Origin: Skeletonema tropicum
Taxonomy: Eukaryota > Bacillariophyta > Thalassiosirophyceae > Thalassiosirales > Thalassiosiraceae
Assembly (NCBI GenBank): GCA_037178625.1
Contig: CM074136.1
Span: 1,612,001-1,676,000 of the forward strand
Direction of reading: 5' to 3'
DNA: 64,000 nt
Shown: positions 32,318-43,042 of the stretch, one piece after another
Numbering within the stretch: the stretch's first letter is position 1
Layout of the letters: the number at the start of each line of letters is the position of its first letter
Notes under the pieces: model-generated
The model's input: only the letters and a program-made list of their open reading frames with translations
Told to the model about the DNA's origin: nothing
Database searches by the model: none
Program-made: the position numbers and the translations under genes

Positions 32318-33190
32318 TTCACAAAATGAGTTCCCACATCCGCTCAGAATCCTTTATGGAATCTCAATAATACCAGCTACTTTGTAACTAAGTCACAAAC
32401 GCACGCTGTGCATGAAAGTATGAAGGGAGAAGTCAGGGGAATGAGATTGCTCAAGTAGCCACATCTGTTGACGTGCACTTAGATTGTAGGCCTACTCAGC
32501 TCGACCGTTTTGACAACAACTCACATCGTCGTCACATCTCAAAAATACAAAACAGAACTTAAACATGGCGTCAGAATTGATCGTAGACTTCCCCCTCAGT
32601 CGCAACCATGGGCATGTGCAATTTGCCGAAACAGCGCAGCTTTACATTGTTCATAGGCACAAGGACAAGAACGAGCTGTGGTACACTGGCGCAGAATACA
32701 ACGCAATGACACGAAGCATTATTCAAGACGTCCTCCAAGCTCGTGCAAGTGATTGGAAATCCGAAGAAGATGGAGGCTCCTGGATTGGTATTGCTCATCT
32801 ACTCACACCTGCCTCTGCGCTCGAGGTGCAGGCTTGCAGAAGTCGATGCGTAGGTGCAGTTCTCGCAGAGCAGGCGAGACAGGGGCCGTCTGAATGTTTG
32901 AGATGTGAGGGTATTGCTCTTGCCTCTTCAGCCGAGACAAGGAAGGCCGTATTGAGAGCAAGGAAGCTCGGTAAGCTTCATCAATATTCCATTGAAGAAT
33001 ACACAGGCAACGTCCTCAAGGATCGAGTGGATTTGAGTGGATTATACTGATCACTGATTGCAACTGCAGCATGCGATCTCGCATTATTGTGGATCTTGGT
33101 TCTGTTTAGACAACAGGTTGACTAAGCATCCTAAAAGCCACCATCATTTCCGGTCTCTTAACACTCTAGAGGGGTGAGTGTTAGGTTACC
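32318..33190 (+). repeat. Tandem segmental duplication, unit 2
   Basis: This is the second copy of the 30960-31870 block, carrying copy E of the gene family and the same 3' flank (GATCTCGCATTATTGTGGAT, GGTTGACTAAGCATCC), here partly deleted. Confidence 0.75.
32565..33050 (+). CDS. Multicopy 'ELWYT' diatom family, copy E (intact)
   Basis: The frame is 161 residues, shorter at the C-terminus than copy B because the 3' flank is altered after KDRVDLSG. All conserved blocks are present: ELWYT.AEYNAMTRS, ASDWKSEEDGGSWIGIAHLL, EVQACRSRCVGAVLAEQARQ and IALASSAETRKAVLRARKLG. It is about 90% like copy D at DNA level by eye, as expected for the tandem duplication. Function is unknown. Its leader of about 60 bp before the ATG is shared with B, C and D, so the promoter was copied with the gene. 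Confidence 0.6.
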   Translation: MASELIVDFPLSRNHGHVQFAETAQLYIVHRHKDKNELWYTGAEYNAMTRSIIQDVLQARASDWKSEEDGGSWIGIAHLLTPASALEVQACRSRCVGAVLAEQARQGPSECLRCEGIALASSAETRKAVLRARKLGKLHQYSIEEYTGNVLKDRVDLSGLY

Positions 33191-33365
33191 CATACCAGTA
33201 CACGTATGTAGTGCACCATAACTCCAAAGTAGCTCACTATTTCCTATTTCCTATTTCTATTTCCTATCCTTCATCCTTCATCTCTGCATTGCATCATGGA
33301 GATCTGGGATACTAACAGGTTATGGCCATTAGGAGTTAGGATGCCATCATCAGTAGATAAGAAGT

Positions 33366-33500
33366 AGATACTTAGGTAGGTCAATTTACTTTCGCTTTCC
33401 ACATCCGTCGACCAGTTAGTTCCCGGCAGGCCACACAGGCTTCTTCGGGACCAGCCCGAGCCCCTCCAGGTTTAAATTCTTCTTTCTCTACTGACACAGG
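33366..33500 (-). repeat. ~110-bp hairpin repeat, inverted copy 4
   Basis: The reverse strand carries the same order of blocks. The stem TCGGG/CCCGA is kept while the loop differs (ACCAG against AGCAA), which hints that pairing matters. Confidence 0.6.
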
Positions 33501-33529
33501 TGTCTAGGGAGTAGTGAATAAAATAATCT

Positions 33530-33530
33530 A

Positions 33531-33578
<48 letters not shown>
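33530..33578. repeat. (CT)n microsatellite
   Basis: About 22 CT units, next to the inverted hairpin repeat. Confidence 0.9.
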
Positions 33579-33979
33579 AGAGGTTGACATTGACAGTTAG
33601 TATCAGATTGATGTCTGCCAGTATGTAGTATGTAGTATGTAGTTACTATTACGTAGACTATCAAAAGCAGAGACAGGTGTCTTTTCGTTTTATCGCCATT
33701 TATCGCTAAGTATGTCAAGGCTTCAACCTTCAACGCTGATTCTCAACTCTCGAAGTTGCAAAAGTGCTGAGTTGACACCTGCCTACCTCGCTCTTCACTC
33801 TTCACTCAACAGAGAGAGTGTGCGTGGTAGTGGTGCATTTGATCACTTCTGCCACGCAGATCAGGTGCTGGTTGCGCTCGATAGGTCAATGACAAGATTG
33901 AGCGTAAAGATCACTTCAGAAGCAGAGTATTTCATGACGAGTACCTACATAGCATCAAAAGAACAAAGAGAGCGAGAAC

Positions 33980-36960
33980 ATGTCAAACAATTTGAACCCT
34001 AACAGTCACCACTATGCTATTGATGCCGCTAAACTGGTGGAAAAATGCCGTCGGTTGTTGCATTCCATATTAGATGTGCTAGAATCAAAGTCATCGACGA
34101 GAGCGTTTCAAAGACAGAGTTATCAATTGGCTACTTTAAGTGACGGTAAGTAGTGTTCATTCACGGGTACATTTAACTCGTTAGTGGCGTCTTGGCTTGC
34201 CACGTCATTTATTAATTAGCAATCTCATTTACAATCCTCTTCTGTCTCAAAAGCACTAAAATGCATAGACAGACTCATCCACGCTCATCTACTTGATTTG
34301 CTCGATCGAGAAATGGAATTCTTGTCCAGCATCAATGAAAGTGACGCCCAAAAGAAGGCACAAATGAATCAATTCTTTGGTGAGCATGAAGAATTTCCAA
34401 CCTTGATGGACACGGCAAAAACGTTGAAGTTGGCTGAGGCGGTTTCACGTGAATATAGAGGGGACGATGATGAAGGGGCAAACTTTGATCGTGGGTATAA
34501 TGGTACAGGAGAGGAAATAGGTGGTGGTGGTGTGCTTAGGAGGACATATTCAAATCCAACATTATCCATGGATGATCCTGTTGAGGAGGGAAACTCGAGT
34601 GGAATGTGGTACGCTGGAATACGTTCTCCATCGCCTCCACCGCCTCCTGGAGAATCAATCATGACTAGCCCCATACTCGATGGTAGACGATGCCTAACGC
34701 CAGCTAGACAACGCTCACCATCTCCACCTCCAATTAATAGAATCGACGAGTTGCAAAGAGTATGCTCCCCCCCGCCAGCTCCCTCAGAGAGCCCATATTC
34801 ATCTCCAAATAACAGTCCTCTACAGACTAGGCATAGGAAATCATTGTCTACGGGATTCATGGATTTGCCTAGACCACCAGTATCTCAAACAAAACGAAGT
34901 AGAAGCAACAGCTTCAATCCAACACGGAGTGCCAAGGATTCAAGCTTATTCCGTCTCATCGTAACATTGCAACTTTGTTTGGTCAGAATTGAAGAAGCTA
35001 ACGCAGTACTCTGCGATGGCAGTGCGAAGGCAGCGGAGCGAATTAGCAATGATATTATTGGACGATCTCGATCTGATTCTTTTCAAATGAGTGATTTAAG
35101 ATTCTGCAGAAGTTCAAGCAGCGAATATGAAACGCAGATTCTATCTACATTACCATCGCGCTCTAATCAACTCAACAACTCCTCATGGAAGACACATCAG
35201 CTATTAGCCATAACTATTGGAGTCGGAGGAGTAGCCCTGTTGTCACGACGATCCAATGATAGAGAGGGAAATATGCAAGTACTAAAAACTACGGGCAAAG
35301 TTGCTGCGGCCATGACCACAGCATCATTTATCCGGAAACGATGGCGGATAATCTGCATGAAAGAACGGGTAGCAAGTAGTGCTGATGCTCTCGAGGACTG
35401 GATCTTCAATTGGATTTGTCTGGTTAACAACAAAAAAGGTCCCGCAGATGGTGCAGGAACAAAGCTCCTGACTCACAGAAAGATGAACTCTTTTTGGTAT
35501 TCGAACGGCTCGATAAGAATTCAGCTGATTAAACGTGGTATGAACTTGCTCTACGCGTCGATTGGCAAGGCTATTGAAATCACCAGAGGGAAAGAGAACA
35601 ACGACACATCTGCGGTAGAGCTGAAGTCTTCTGGACTTTGGACGTATGTGGTGGCCTCTGTTGCAGCTTCATACTATAATGTGATTGGGCCAGGAGCTAA
35701 GTCTGCTCAAGTCCTCTCATCATCGTCAACCTCCGTCATTCAAGGAGCATGGGGTATGGTTAGCCTGAGAGCTGTGAAGACAGCATCGTTGGAAGCGACG
35801 AGAATATTGAAAGGAGCTGCAATTGCAGGCAGAATTGAGATTTGCGGGGTCAGCTGCTTCGTCCTCTCACGTGCACCGTTCCCTGCTTTGGCCGTTGCAT
35901 TGAAAAGATTCAAACGTCAGCAAGAAAGAGAAGATGCTAGGCTTGGCACCATCCATGAAAAATTATCATCTAGTCCTTCATTAGCAAATGTGAGAGGGTT
36001 TCAGTCAAAAAATATAATCTTTCATCTCACTGGGGGTGGTGAGTACTTGTATCTGATCAGGCAGCTACATACTTGATCCTTTATCACTGCTCTACTTTGA
36101 TGCTAACACTTTAATATTTTGTTACAGGCTTCTTTGCGCACACTATTGCCGGTGACCTGCCTTACCTCTTAGATTGGAGTGCAGCCACCAATGCAGTTGT
36201 GATCATACCAGAGTATGCACTACTTCCTCATCACAAGTTCCCAGATGCCATCCAAGAAGTGGAACGAATTTACAGGTCGCTCCGCTTCGGTCATGCTGCC
36301 AGTCTTTTAGGATTTCTCCCCGATAAAATTATTGTTACTGGAGAATCGGTAGGCGGTAATTTGGCTAGCGCTCTTTGTGTATCATTGATCATGAGTTGTG
36401 AAGATGACCAATGTGTAGAGCTGAGCCATCATACAAGCATGGAACTAGTTAGTGATCGAGACGATGAGACAGACGAGGAAGGGGACTCTCTTGCGCGACT
36501 AGCTGGTGGTTCAGCTCTGGGTTGTCGCCACACAGGCATTGGCTTGCCTGATGCTTTGATGTTATGTTGTCCTGCGTTGAATTTATCGTCAGATACGACG
36601 CAGTCGCGAATAGATGGTGCTCATGATCCTGTCCTTCCAAGCGGTTTGTTGGCTGTTATATCATCATCTTATGTGCAAAAAGATTGTGATCGCAAAAATG
36701 CCCTTGCGTCGCCTTACTTTGCTACTGATGCTACACTGAAGCAATTCCCGTCAACTCTCATATTCACTGGAAGCGAAGACCCTCTCCTTGATGATTCTGT
36801 CACTTTCAACTCACGTCTAAGAGGAGTAGGGGTCAAGTCGTATCTCCGAGCTGTGCACGATATGCCCCACGCGTTCTGGGCCCTGTCTACAGCTGGAATC
36901 GGCTTGGAAGTTCAAAACGAGTGCCAAGAGTGGTTGCAAAAAGAATTTCGCATTAGATAG
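33980..36960 (+). CDS. Hormone-sensitive-lipase-like alpha/beta hydrolase with long N-terminal region
   Basis: Exons 33980-34145, 34254-36038 and 36128-36960, with GT-AG introns of 108 and 89 nt, give 927 residues. The last 300 form an alpha/beta hydrolase_3 domain: oxyanion motif HLTGGGFFAHT (split by intron 2), EYALLPHHKFPDA, nucleophile Ser about 724 in GESVGGN, Asp about 868 in TGSEDPLLDD, and His about 898 in DMPHAFW. These match the HSL branch of esterases that act on acylglycerols or short esters. The first 620 residues include a helical part, a Ser/Pro-rich region (about 115-210) and a second helical part resembling the N-terminal domain of animal HSL only in position. No signal peptide is visible. 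The Ser/Pro region could be a phosphorylation zone. Confidence 0.85.
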
Positions 36961-37022
36961 TGTACTGCAACTGATACTTTTATTATTTTAAGCGATAGAT
37001 TGAAGTACAATCCTGACAAACA

Positions 37023-39170
37023 TCAGAGCAATAACGAAAGCAGCACAATAGTCAGACCCGATGTCAATATCTTTACGCTTTTGCCTGCAGAAGTAGGTGT
37101 GGGTTTGGGAGTTAGTGGGACAGATTGGATGACGTCCACTGGGGTGGCCGACGGAGATGTGGTGTTTTGGCTCTCCATCATCTCATAGTCGAAGTTTCCA
37201 GCATCAACGCTGCCTGCGAACGCTGAAGATAATGCTGAATTATTCTCCTCTTGAATGGCGGATGCAAAATTTCCATTAGCAATCTCCTCGGACAAAGTCT
37301 TTTTGACTTGCGCATAAAGATTTTCGGCTATTGTTGAATTTGCATCGCAGCTAGGGCATGTTTCCCTTACAATCAAGTCATACTCCACCGTAGCGGATCC
37401 AGATTCCAACATGCGATTGAGAGTTCTTTTCCTCCTACCGGTGTCGCAAACAATAGAGGTAACTGTGATGTCAAGCATCTGTTGGTCAGTATCCAATGAA
37501 TGTGACACTACCTGCTCGATAGCCGCTGTGAATGCGTTCGAGAAGTCATTTTGATTATCCTCACAAACACTTTGATCAAAATCAGAAATTTTCATTGAAG
37601 ACGATATCATAATGACAGTAGCAGGAGAAGGAGAAGATTTCGAAGGAGGTCCTGATGGTTGTGAACTTGGTTCAGATGACAATGATAGACTTGGTCCATA
37701 TGACGGTGAGCTTGAAGTAGACGAGCTTGGTTTACTCGTCGGCTGTGTCGACGGAGCTTTAGATGGTCCAGACGATGGAGACGCACTGGGTGCCCCTGAC
37801 GGAGATTTGCTTGGCACATCTGAAGGTGACGAGCTTGGTTTGCTTGTTGGCTCACTGGAGGGCGATATAGATGGCTCAGATGAAGGAGAAGCACTCGGCC
37901 CAGCTGACGGAGATTGACTGGGTCCAGCTGACTGAATAAGACTCTGAACATCTGACGGAGATGCAGTTGGAGATACTGAAGGGTCTAAGCTCGGCTTAAT
38001 CGTGGGCTGAATAGATGGCTTCACTGACGGAGAGTTGCTAGGTGCAACCGACGGAGAAGGGCTCGGAGCAGCTGATGGAGATTCAGATGGCGATGAGTTT
38101 GGATTACTTGTGGGATGAGTTGAGGGCGATTCAGACGGTGTCGGTGTAGTATCTGGTAGGATACAAAAGTCGGTGGGTTCACCTTCATTCTCTCCTCCAG
38201 CACATCCTGGAACTGCTTCATTTCGCCCACGCTGGTGACAAATGAGATCTCCGGCGCATTCATCATCGTTGTCACAGTCACCTTCACAGAGGCCGAGAGG
38301 GTAGAATTCTGGTGGGCTGCCATCGTTACCGACCGTGTTAAGTGGTTGCATTTGTTGTGCTGTAAGTTGAGCAGTAGGAGCAGCTAAAGGCAATGTTGGA
38401 GATGAACTTGGAACATTGGTGGGTAACACTTCAAACCCAAGCATTCCTCTCAAGACACGCGGAGATTTTACATCGTCGTTGTCTCCAGTAAATTTTTCCA
38501 TGATCCCGACTCCTTCATAGAAGTCAATGTAAGTGTTACTGCTGTACAGTTCTTCCTCATTTGTACCAACAGTGTACACAATCTTCTGATTCGGAGACCA
38601 AAGAAAGAATGATTGATAATCACCAAACGTAATGTCCACATTGATGTCGAACAAGTGCGTCAACACATCCAGTCCTAACAAGTCTATCGTGCCAGAATGT
38701 ATCTGTGTCCAGCCGGTTGAGTTGACTTCATGTCCTTCATATTTCCCTGGTCTTGAAAATACCTCAACCAATTGATTTTGTGAAACATGTTCTGTGTAGA
38801 ACCCAATAGTTGTGATTCTGATCTTTGTACTAGTAGCCTTGACGAAGAACATTGCTCCATTTCCAGCAAATTCATTGGTAGCAGTAGTACTGAGTGATAG
38901 TGAATCAATTACTGTGAAAGCTTGATCAGAAGGTACTCCAGTCGGAGCGTTAGAAGGAACATTCGTGATGGTAGCGGAACTCGGTGTTGAGGATGGGTGG
39001 TCGGTCAAGGACGTTGAAGGAGCAGGGGATAGAACGAACGAAGGCATAACCGTGGCGGTACTGAGTCGTCGCCTCGCTTTAGCTTCTACTGAAGAAAAGC
39101 AGCAAATATGCATCGCCACAAGGAACGCTGAAGCTATCCTTCTGCATGTGTTGGTTTTGCTTAGAATCAT
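37023..39170 (-). CDS. Ser/Pro-repeat cell-wall type protein with signal peptide and GPI-type tail
   Basis: Single exon, 715 residues from ATG 39170. A signal peptide (about 1-28) is followed by RRRLS, a short Ser/Pro/Thr stretch, and a beta-rich domain (about 80-250). Next is a Cys-rich module, LGLCEGDCDNDDECAGDLIC..., EAVPGC, which is a widespread diatom extracellular domain. A long region of P-S-x-x-P/S-P-S repeats (about 340-530) follows, as in diatom wall and frustule-associated proteins. Then comes an alpha/beta region with an RRKRTL processing-like site. The C-terminus is a hydrophobic tail (TSGLTIVLLSLLL) after small residues, fitting a GPI signal. The protein is expected at the cell surface. 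The gene ends 62 bp from the convergent lipase gene. Confidence 0.8.
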   Translation of the reverse strand: MILSKTNTCRRIASAFLVAMHICCFSSVEAKARRRLSTATVMPSFVLSPAPSTSLTDHPSSTPSSATITNVPSNAPTGVPSDQAFTVIDSLSLSTTATNEFAGNGAMFFVKATSTKIRITTIGFYTEHVSQNQLVEVFSRPGKYEGHEVNSTGWTQIHSGTIDLLGLDVLTHLFDINVDITFGDYQSFFLWSPNQKIVYTVGTNEEELYSSNTYIDFYEGVGIMEKFTGDNDDVKSPRVLRGMLGFEVLPTNVPSSSPTLPLAAPTAQLTAQQMQPLNTVGNDGSPPEFYPLGLCEGDCDNDDECAGDLICHQRGRNEAVPGCAGGENEGEPTDFCILPDTTPTPSESPSTHPTSNPNSSPSESPSAAPSPSPSVAPSNSPSVKPSIQPTIKPSLDPSVSPTASPSDVQSLIQSAGPSQSPSAGPSASPSSEPSISPSSEPTSKPSSSPSDVPSKSPSGAPSASPSSGPSKAPSTQPTSKPSSSTSSSPSYGPSLSLSSEPSSQPSGPPSKSSPSPATVIMISSSMKISDFDQSVCEDNQNDFSNAFTAAIEQVVSHSLDTDQQMLDITVTSIVCDTGRRKRTLNRMLESGSATVEYDLIVRETCPSCDANSTIAENLYAQVKKTLSEEIANGNFASAIQEENNSALSSAFAGSVDAGNFDYEMMESQNTTSPSATPVDVIQSVPLTPKPTPTSAGKSVKILTSGLTIVLLSLLL

Positions 39171-39640
39171 AATCAATTCGTTTAGTATAGATTCACGTTT
39201 GTTAGTCAGCCAGGTTGATTAAGTGTGTGCAGTAATGTATGCTGCGCTGTGCTGGAAAGAAGCAAGACCAACGAGTGAGTCGTATTAGGATGTGGCGCTC
39301 CTGCCCGTGGTGGCGCGAGGAAAAAATTGCCGATTTTACTTACTTGCTTTCACTACTTGTTGTGGAAGATTTACCTTTTCTGCGGTTTGTCTTTTTTCGC
39401 AGGGGCAGGAACAGCTTAGGAGGAATCCGTCATTAATCATAAAGCCTTCGGTAGGTAACAATCAATTCAAAGAGAGGTATTCCTTCTGATCATCCAACAT
39501 GCATGAAACCGAAACATTGTATCCAATATTATCGATAATATAGAAACATCAATTCTATCCAAATATGATTATTCCGTAATTAAACAATTTATATCTATTA
39601 CTGATGGAGATGAAATGCTGACCAGTGGTTCTTTAGAAAG
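39171..39640. other. Intergenic region
   Basis: About 470 bp upstream of the wall protein gene and downstream of the Cys/His repeat gene. It is AT-rich near 39520-39600. I see no further gene. Confidence 0.5.
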
Positions 39641-40405
39641 CTAACAACACTCCTTCTTCTCAGCCCCATGCCTAACGCACACTCCATTATTCACGACCCA
39701 CTTGGTACATCCTTCCACTGAACACTCGCGTTTCTTTGTAATAGCCCCATGTGCATCGCACACTCCATTATTCTTGACCCAATTAGTACATCCTTCCACT
39801 GAACACTCCTTCTTCTCAGCCCCATGTGCATCGCACACTCCATTATTCACGACCCACTTGGTACATCCTTCCACTGAACACTCCTTCTTCTCAGCCCCAT
39901 GCCTAACGCACACTCCATTATTCACGACCCACTTGGTACATCCTTCCACTGAACACTCGCGTTTCTTTGTAATAGCCCCATGTGCATCGCACACTCCATT
40001 ATTCTTGACCCAATTAGTACATCCTTCCGCTGAACACTCCTTCTTCTCAGCCCCATGTGCATCGCACACTCCATTATTCACGACCCACTTGGTACATCCT
40101 TCCACTGAACACTCCTTCTTCTCAGCCCCATGCCTAACGCACACTCCATTATTCACGACCCACTTGGTACATCCTTCCACTGAACACTCGCGTTTCTTTG
40201 TAACAGCCCCATGTGCATCGCACACTCCTCCGCTCGCATTACACTTCGCACATTCTCTGCGCTGTCTCAAGAGTTCTTGCGTCTTACGACCACCATTTCT
40301 ACCCATGTTCCCGAGAACGTCTCTAATAGAGAAGAACTTTGGATCGTTAGGGGGATTGGCTCCACGATCGCGAAGTAATTTGCACATCTCACCAAAATGA
40401 TTCAT
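39641..40405 (-). CDS. Cys/His 'EGCT..HGA' repeat protein
   Basis: From ATG 40405 the frame gives 254 residues. The first 60 (LLRDRGANPPNDP, NMGRNGGRKTQELLRQRRECAKC) are basic and helical. Then come one partial and seven EGCT-type units of 25-27 residues, each C-x4-C-x10-C-x3-H-G, for example ECSVEGCTKWVVNNGVC-x2-HGA. The spacing suggests one zinc per unit and resembles the CxxxGC...HG repeats seen in plant WRKY19-like and many diatom proteins. The last unit is cut to KECC. The start lies only 8 nt after the stop of the WW-domain gene, and in the -1 frame relative to it, which is odd for two separate eukaryotic genes; they may be one gene broken by a frameshift. Confidence 0.65.
   Translation of the reverse strand: MNHFGEMCKLLRDRGANPPNDPKFFSIRDVLGNMGRNGGRKTQELLRQRRECAKCNASGGVCDAHGAVTKKRECSVEGCTKWVVNNGVCVRHGAEKKECSVEGCTKWVVNNGVCDAHGAEKKECSAEGCTNWVKNNGVCDAHGAITKKRECSVEGCTKWVVNNGVCVRHGAEKKECSVEGCTKWVVNNGVCDAHGAEKKECSVEGCTNWVKNNGVCDAHGAITKKRECSVEGCTKWVVNNGVCVRHGAEKKECC
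39649..40210 (-). repeat. 231-bp higher-order repeat inside the Cys/His repeat gene
   Basis: The string CAGCCCCATGCCTAACGCAC recurs at 39661, 39892 and 40123, exactly 231 bp apart. Each period holds three sub-repeats (75, 75 and 81 bp). Periods are nearly identical, differing by single bases (ECSVEGC against ECSAEGC). Confidence 0.85.
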
Positions 40406-40413
40406 GACATATG

Positions 40414-42681
40414 TCAAGATGACGTTTCCTCACCTTCCGCAACTACCACATTTCCCACAAGAGCATTTTCGTCACAAGCCAATTCTCTCCAACAAACATG
40501 TAGAAGGGACTGGATTCTTTCATCCTTCTTTGACTCCCACTTCTGGTCATACTCTAGATTGAGCATTTTTGGGCTATTCGTGATGAATGGAAGCTTGGTG
40601 TGGCGTAGCGTGAAATCCTTGAAAGACTCGCCTTTGTACCCAACGCTGTCGAGGAATGGTTGGATGACCTCATCCGAAAGATCGGCGATCTCTTCGGTCA
40701 TTCTCTTTGCACTTTCATCGACGTCGAGGTATTTCGATGGGGTTCGGGTATATTGGATGTGACGAGTTGACCTGGATGCAATCTTGATTCGTGGAGATGG
40801 GGACTCTAGCCTTGATAGGACAAGCCGATCCATGTTCGATGAACTCCCCGCAGTAGATACAACAAGACAGTTGCCTCCAAGCCTGGAGATACCGTCCAAG
40901 TAGAGTTGAGCAATTGCGACAAGTGCGTCTGCTTCCTTTTGTGTACCAGTTGCGCAATGTTGGAATGCATCACCTATCGTAAGGCAAAATTCGCGGATGT
41001 TGGCAAGTTGCAAGTTGCCAGCATCATCTCCACACGTGAAGCTAGTAATCGTTCGGAAGAATTCACTTATGGCCTTCATAGCAATAACAGAACAACATTT
41101 GCTCATGTCAAATCCTTTGTAGCTCCCATTTCCGGCATGGAAATTACAATGACCTCTCGAAGGCTGTGTTGCGCAATGATTCAGCCACAGAGTAATTATG
41201 TCCTTTGGCAATAACTGTTTGAGAACCTCAACACACTGTTTCGCAAACATTGGGACGTATTTCGCGAGGGGATGTGAAACAATATTCTTGATCACTTCTT
41301 TTCGAATATATTCTCTTGCAAAGTTGACATTTTCATCAAAACTTGATTCGTCGACAGGATTCTTTCGAATCGGTTGAGCAGGTCCTTTCAGAAGAGATAA
41401 CTTTGCCGCATCGGATAGGTCAGTCCTAGTAAACAACGACAAGTTGTTATCAATTTCATATTGTTTCTCCCAGTTTTGGATCACTTCCTTATTCTCTTCG
41501 AACCGCTGCCTCATTTGGCTGTACCTGTCTGGGTGAAGTTCTTCTGAAGTAGTATGAGATAGTGAAATATGTTAGAGGGCTGAAGACAATCACGCGCGCA
41601 GAAACAATTATGATTATGGTAACGACATGCAAACTCACCAGTTCCAGATGTTGGTGAAGTGTATGCGGACGTAGTCGGAGTAGGTGATATGACAGCGGAT
41701 TGATTTTCGCTTGGAAGTACGGTGTTGTCCATTGAAGACCTCGAAGTCAAATCTGAGGATAGATTATCAATTGTGGAGTCATCCATTGGAGACGTCTGAG
41801 TCAAATCTGAGGGTAGAGAGATTGACTGAGATGTTGCTCCCTGCTCAGTATGATCGCTCATTTCTCCATGTTCTAAGGATATCACTATAGAAGTCTTTCT
41901 TGCGTCCTCTACGCCTGAACAACAACCAACAACGATTGAAGATTAGCACAAAATGATACAGATGGATTGATGAATTAATGGATCCAACACAGAATGATAA
42001 CTCACCAGCTTCACCGTTTCTCTTTCGGATCACAGTCTCGTAGCTCCGTTGCAGCTTCTCTTCCTTCTTCTTTTCTTGCCGCAGAGCATCGGCTCGTTCT
42101 CTTTCTGCATCGTCTCGTCTCTTCTTTGCTGCGATTGGATTCTCAACTTCCCACTGTGAAGGGTATTCCCATTGCGTGTGATTTGTTTCTACGTGTAGAA
42201 AGTATTCCTGCCCAGAGCTGGAAAAATGACGCTCCCAGCCTTGTGGTGGCGGCACACTGGGATCGGGGTTCTTCCTCCTGGGGGCGTTCATCGTGGTACT
42301 ATTGCAAATGCTTTCAAGAGCCATTGCGTCTTCCCGCCGCGAAGAATCCTTTTCTTCTCGCTGCAGAGCATCGGCTCGTTCTCTTTCTGCATCGTCTCGT
42401 CTCTTCTTTGCTGCGATTGGATTCTCAACTTCCCACTGTGAAGGGTATTCCCATTGCGTGTGATTTGTTTGTCGGTGAACAAAATATTCTTGTCCAGAAC
42501 TCCTGGAAAAATGACGCTCCCAGCCTTGTGGTGGCGGCACATTGGAATCGGGGTTCTCCCTTTTCCTTTTGAGGGTGTTCATGCTGCAGTCTACTTTGTC
42601 GACGAATGAGTTGGGGGCAAACAAACGAACGAGGTGATTGAGGTTGTGAATGAGAACTGGAGCATCCAACGGCGACGGCAT
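40414..42681 (-). CDS. Protein with two WW domains, three exons
   Basis: Exons 42681-42006, 41914-41639 and 41543-40414, with GT-AG introns of 91 and 95 nt, give 693 residues. WW domains lie at about 49-80 and 144-174, both PPPQGWERHFS...GQEYF...TNHTQWEYP with the two Trp and the closing Pro, so they should bind proline-rich ligands. Each is followed by a charged helix AAKKRRDDAERERADAL. Exon 2 is Ser/Thr-rich. Exon 3 starts HPDRYSQMRQRFEENKEVI and is largely helical, with Cys-rich CATQPSRGHCNFHAG and several hydrophobic helices but no family I can name. The WW-plus-helix segment is duplicated at DNA level. The following ORF with Cys/His repeats may once have been its C-terminus. Confidence 0.75.
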
Positions 42682-43042
42682 CGTCCGATGCCGACGCCGA
42701 CGGACTGCTCTCTACAAAATCTCCAACATCTACTTACTTCAACGCGCCGATTCAATTCAACGTCCTTTCCTCCGCGATGATCGTACCCGTTATGATGCCG
42801 CTGTGGCAGATGAAACTATCGCTACAAGCTTTGCGTAGAGAGACGTCGATGGTTGCTGCGTAGGGGCGATGCCGTAGCGGATTGTACCATAATGAGAAAT
42901 GTGCTAGGGTAAATTTTGTTCTGCAGGCTTGGCGCTAGATATTTTTAAATGACAATCTAGAGTGAGTATCGCTTCGATTAATTCGATTCATTGTATTGCG
43001 CATCGGTATATCACGATAGTATTGGTTGTCGTCGTCGTCTAG
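42682..43042. promoter_or_regulatory. Divergent promoter region
   Basis: The 361 bp between two diverging ATGs must hold the promoters of the WW protein and the putatively myristoylated protein. No clear element is seen. Confidence 0.45.

Noticed and set aside
33712..34002. 96-residue plus-strand ORF before the lipase
   Set aside because: It overlaps the lipase start in another frame and has no recognisable content; likely 5' leader.
39649..40210. CRISPR-like array
   Set aside because: The spacing is regular, but repeats and 'spacers' are both repeated and coding; the genome is eukaryotic.
39702..40400. Plus-strand frame of 232 residues opposite the Cys/His repeats
   Set aside because: It is the antisense shadow of the 231-bp repeat; the minus frame has meaningful Cys/His spacing.
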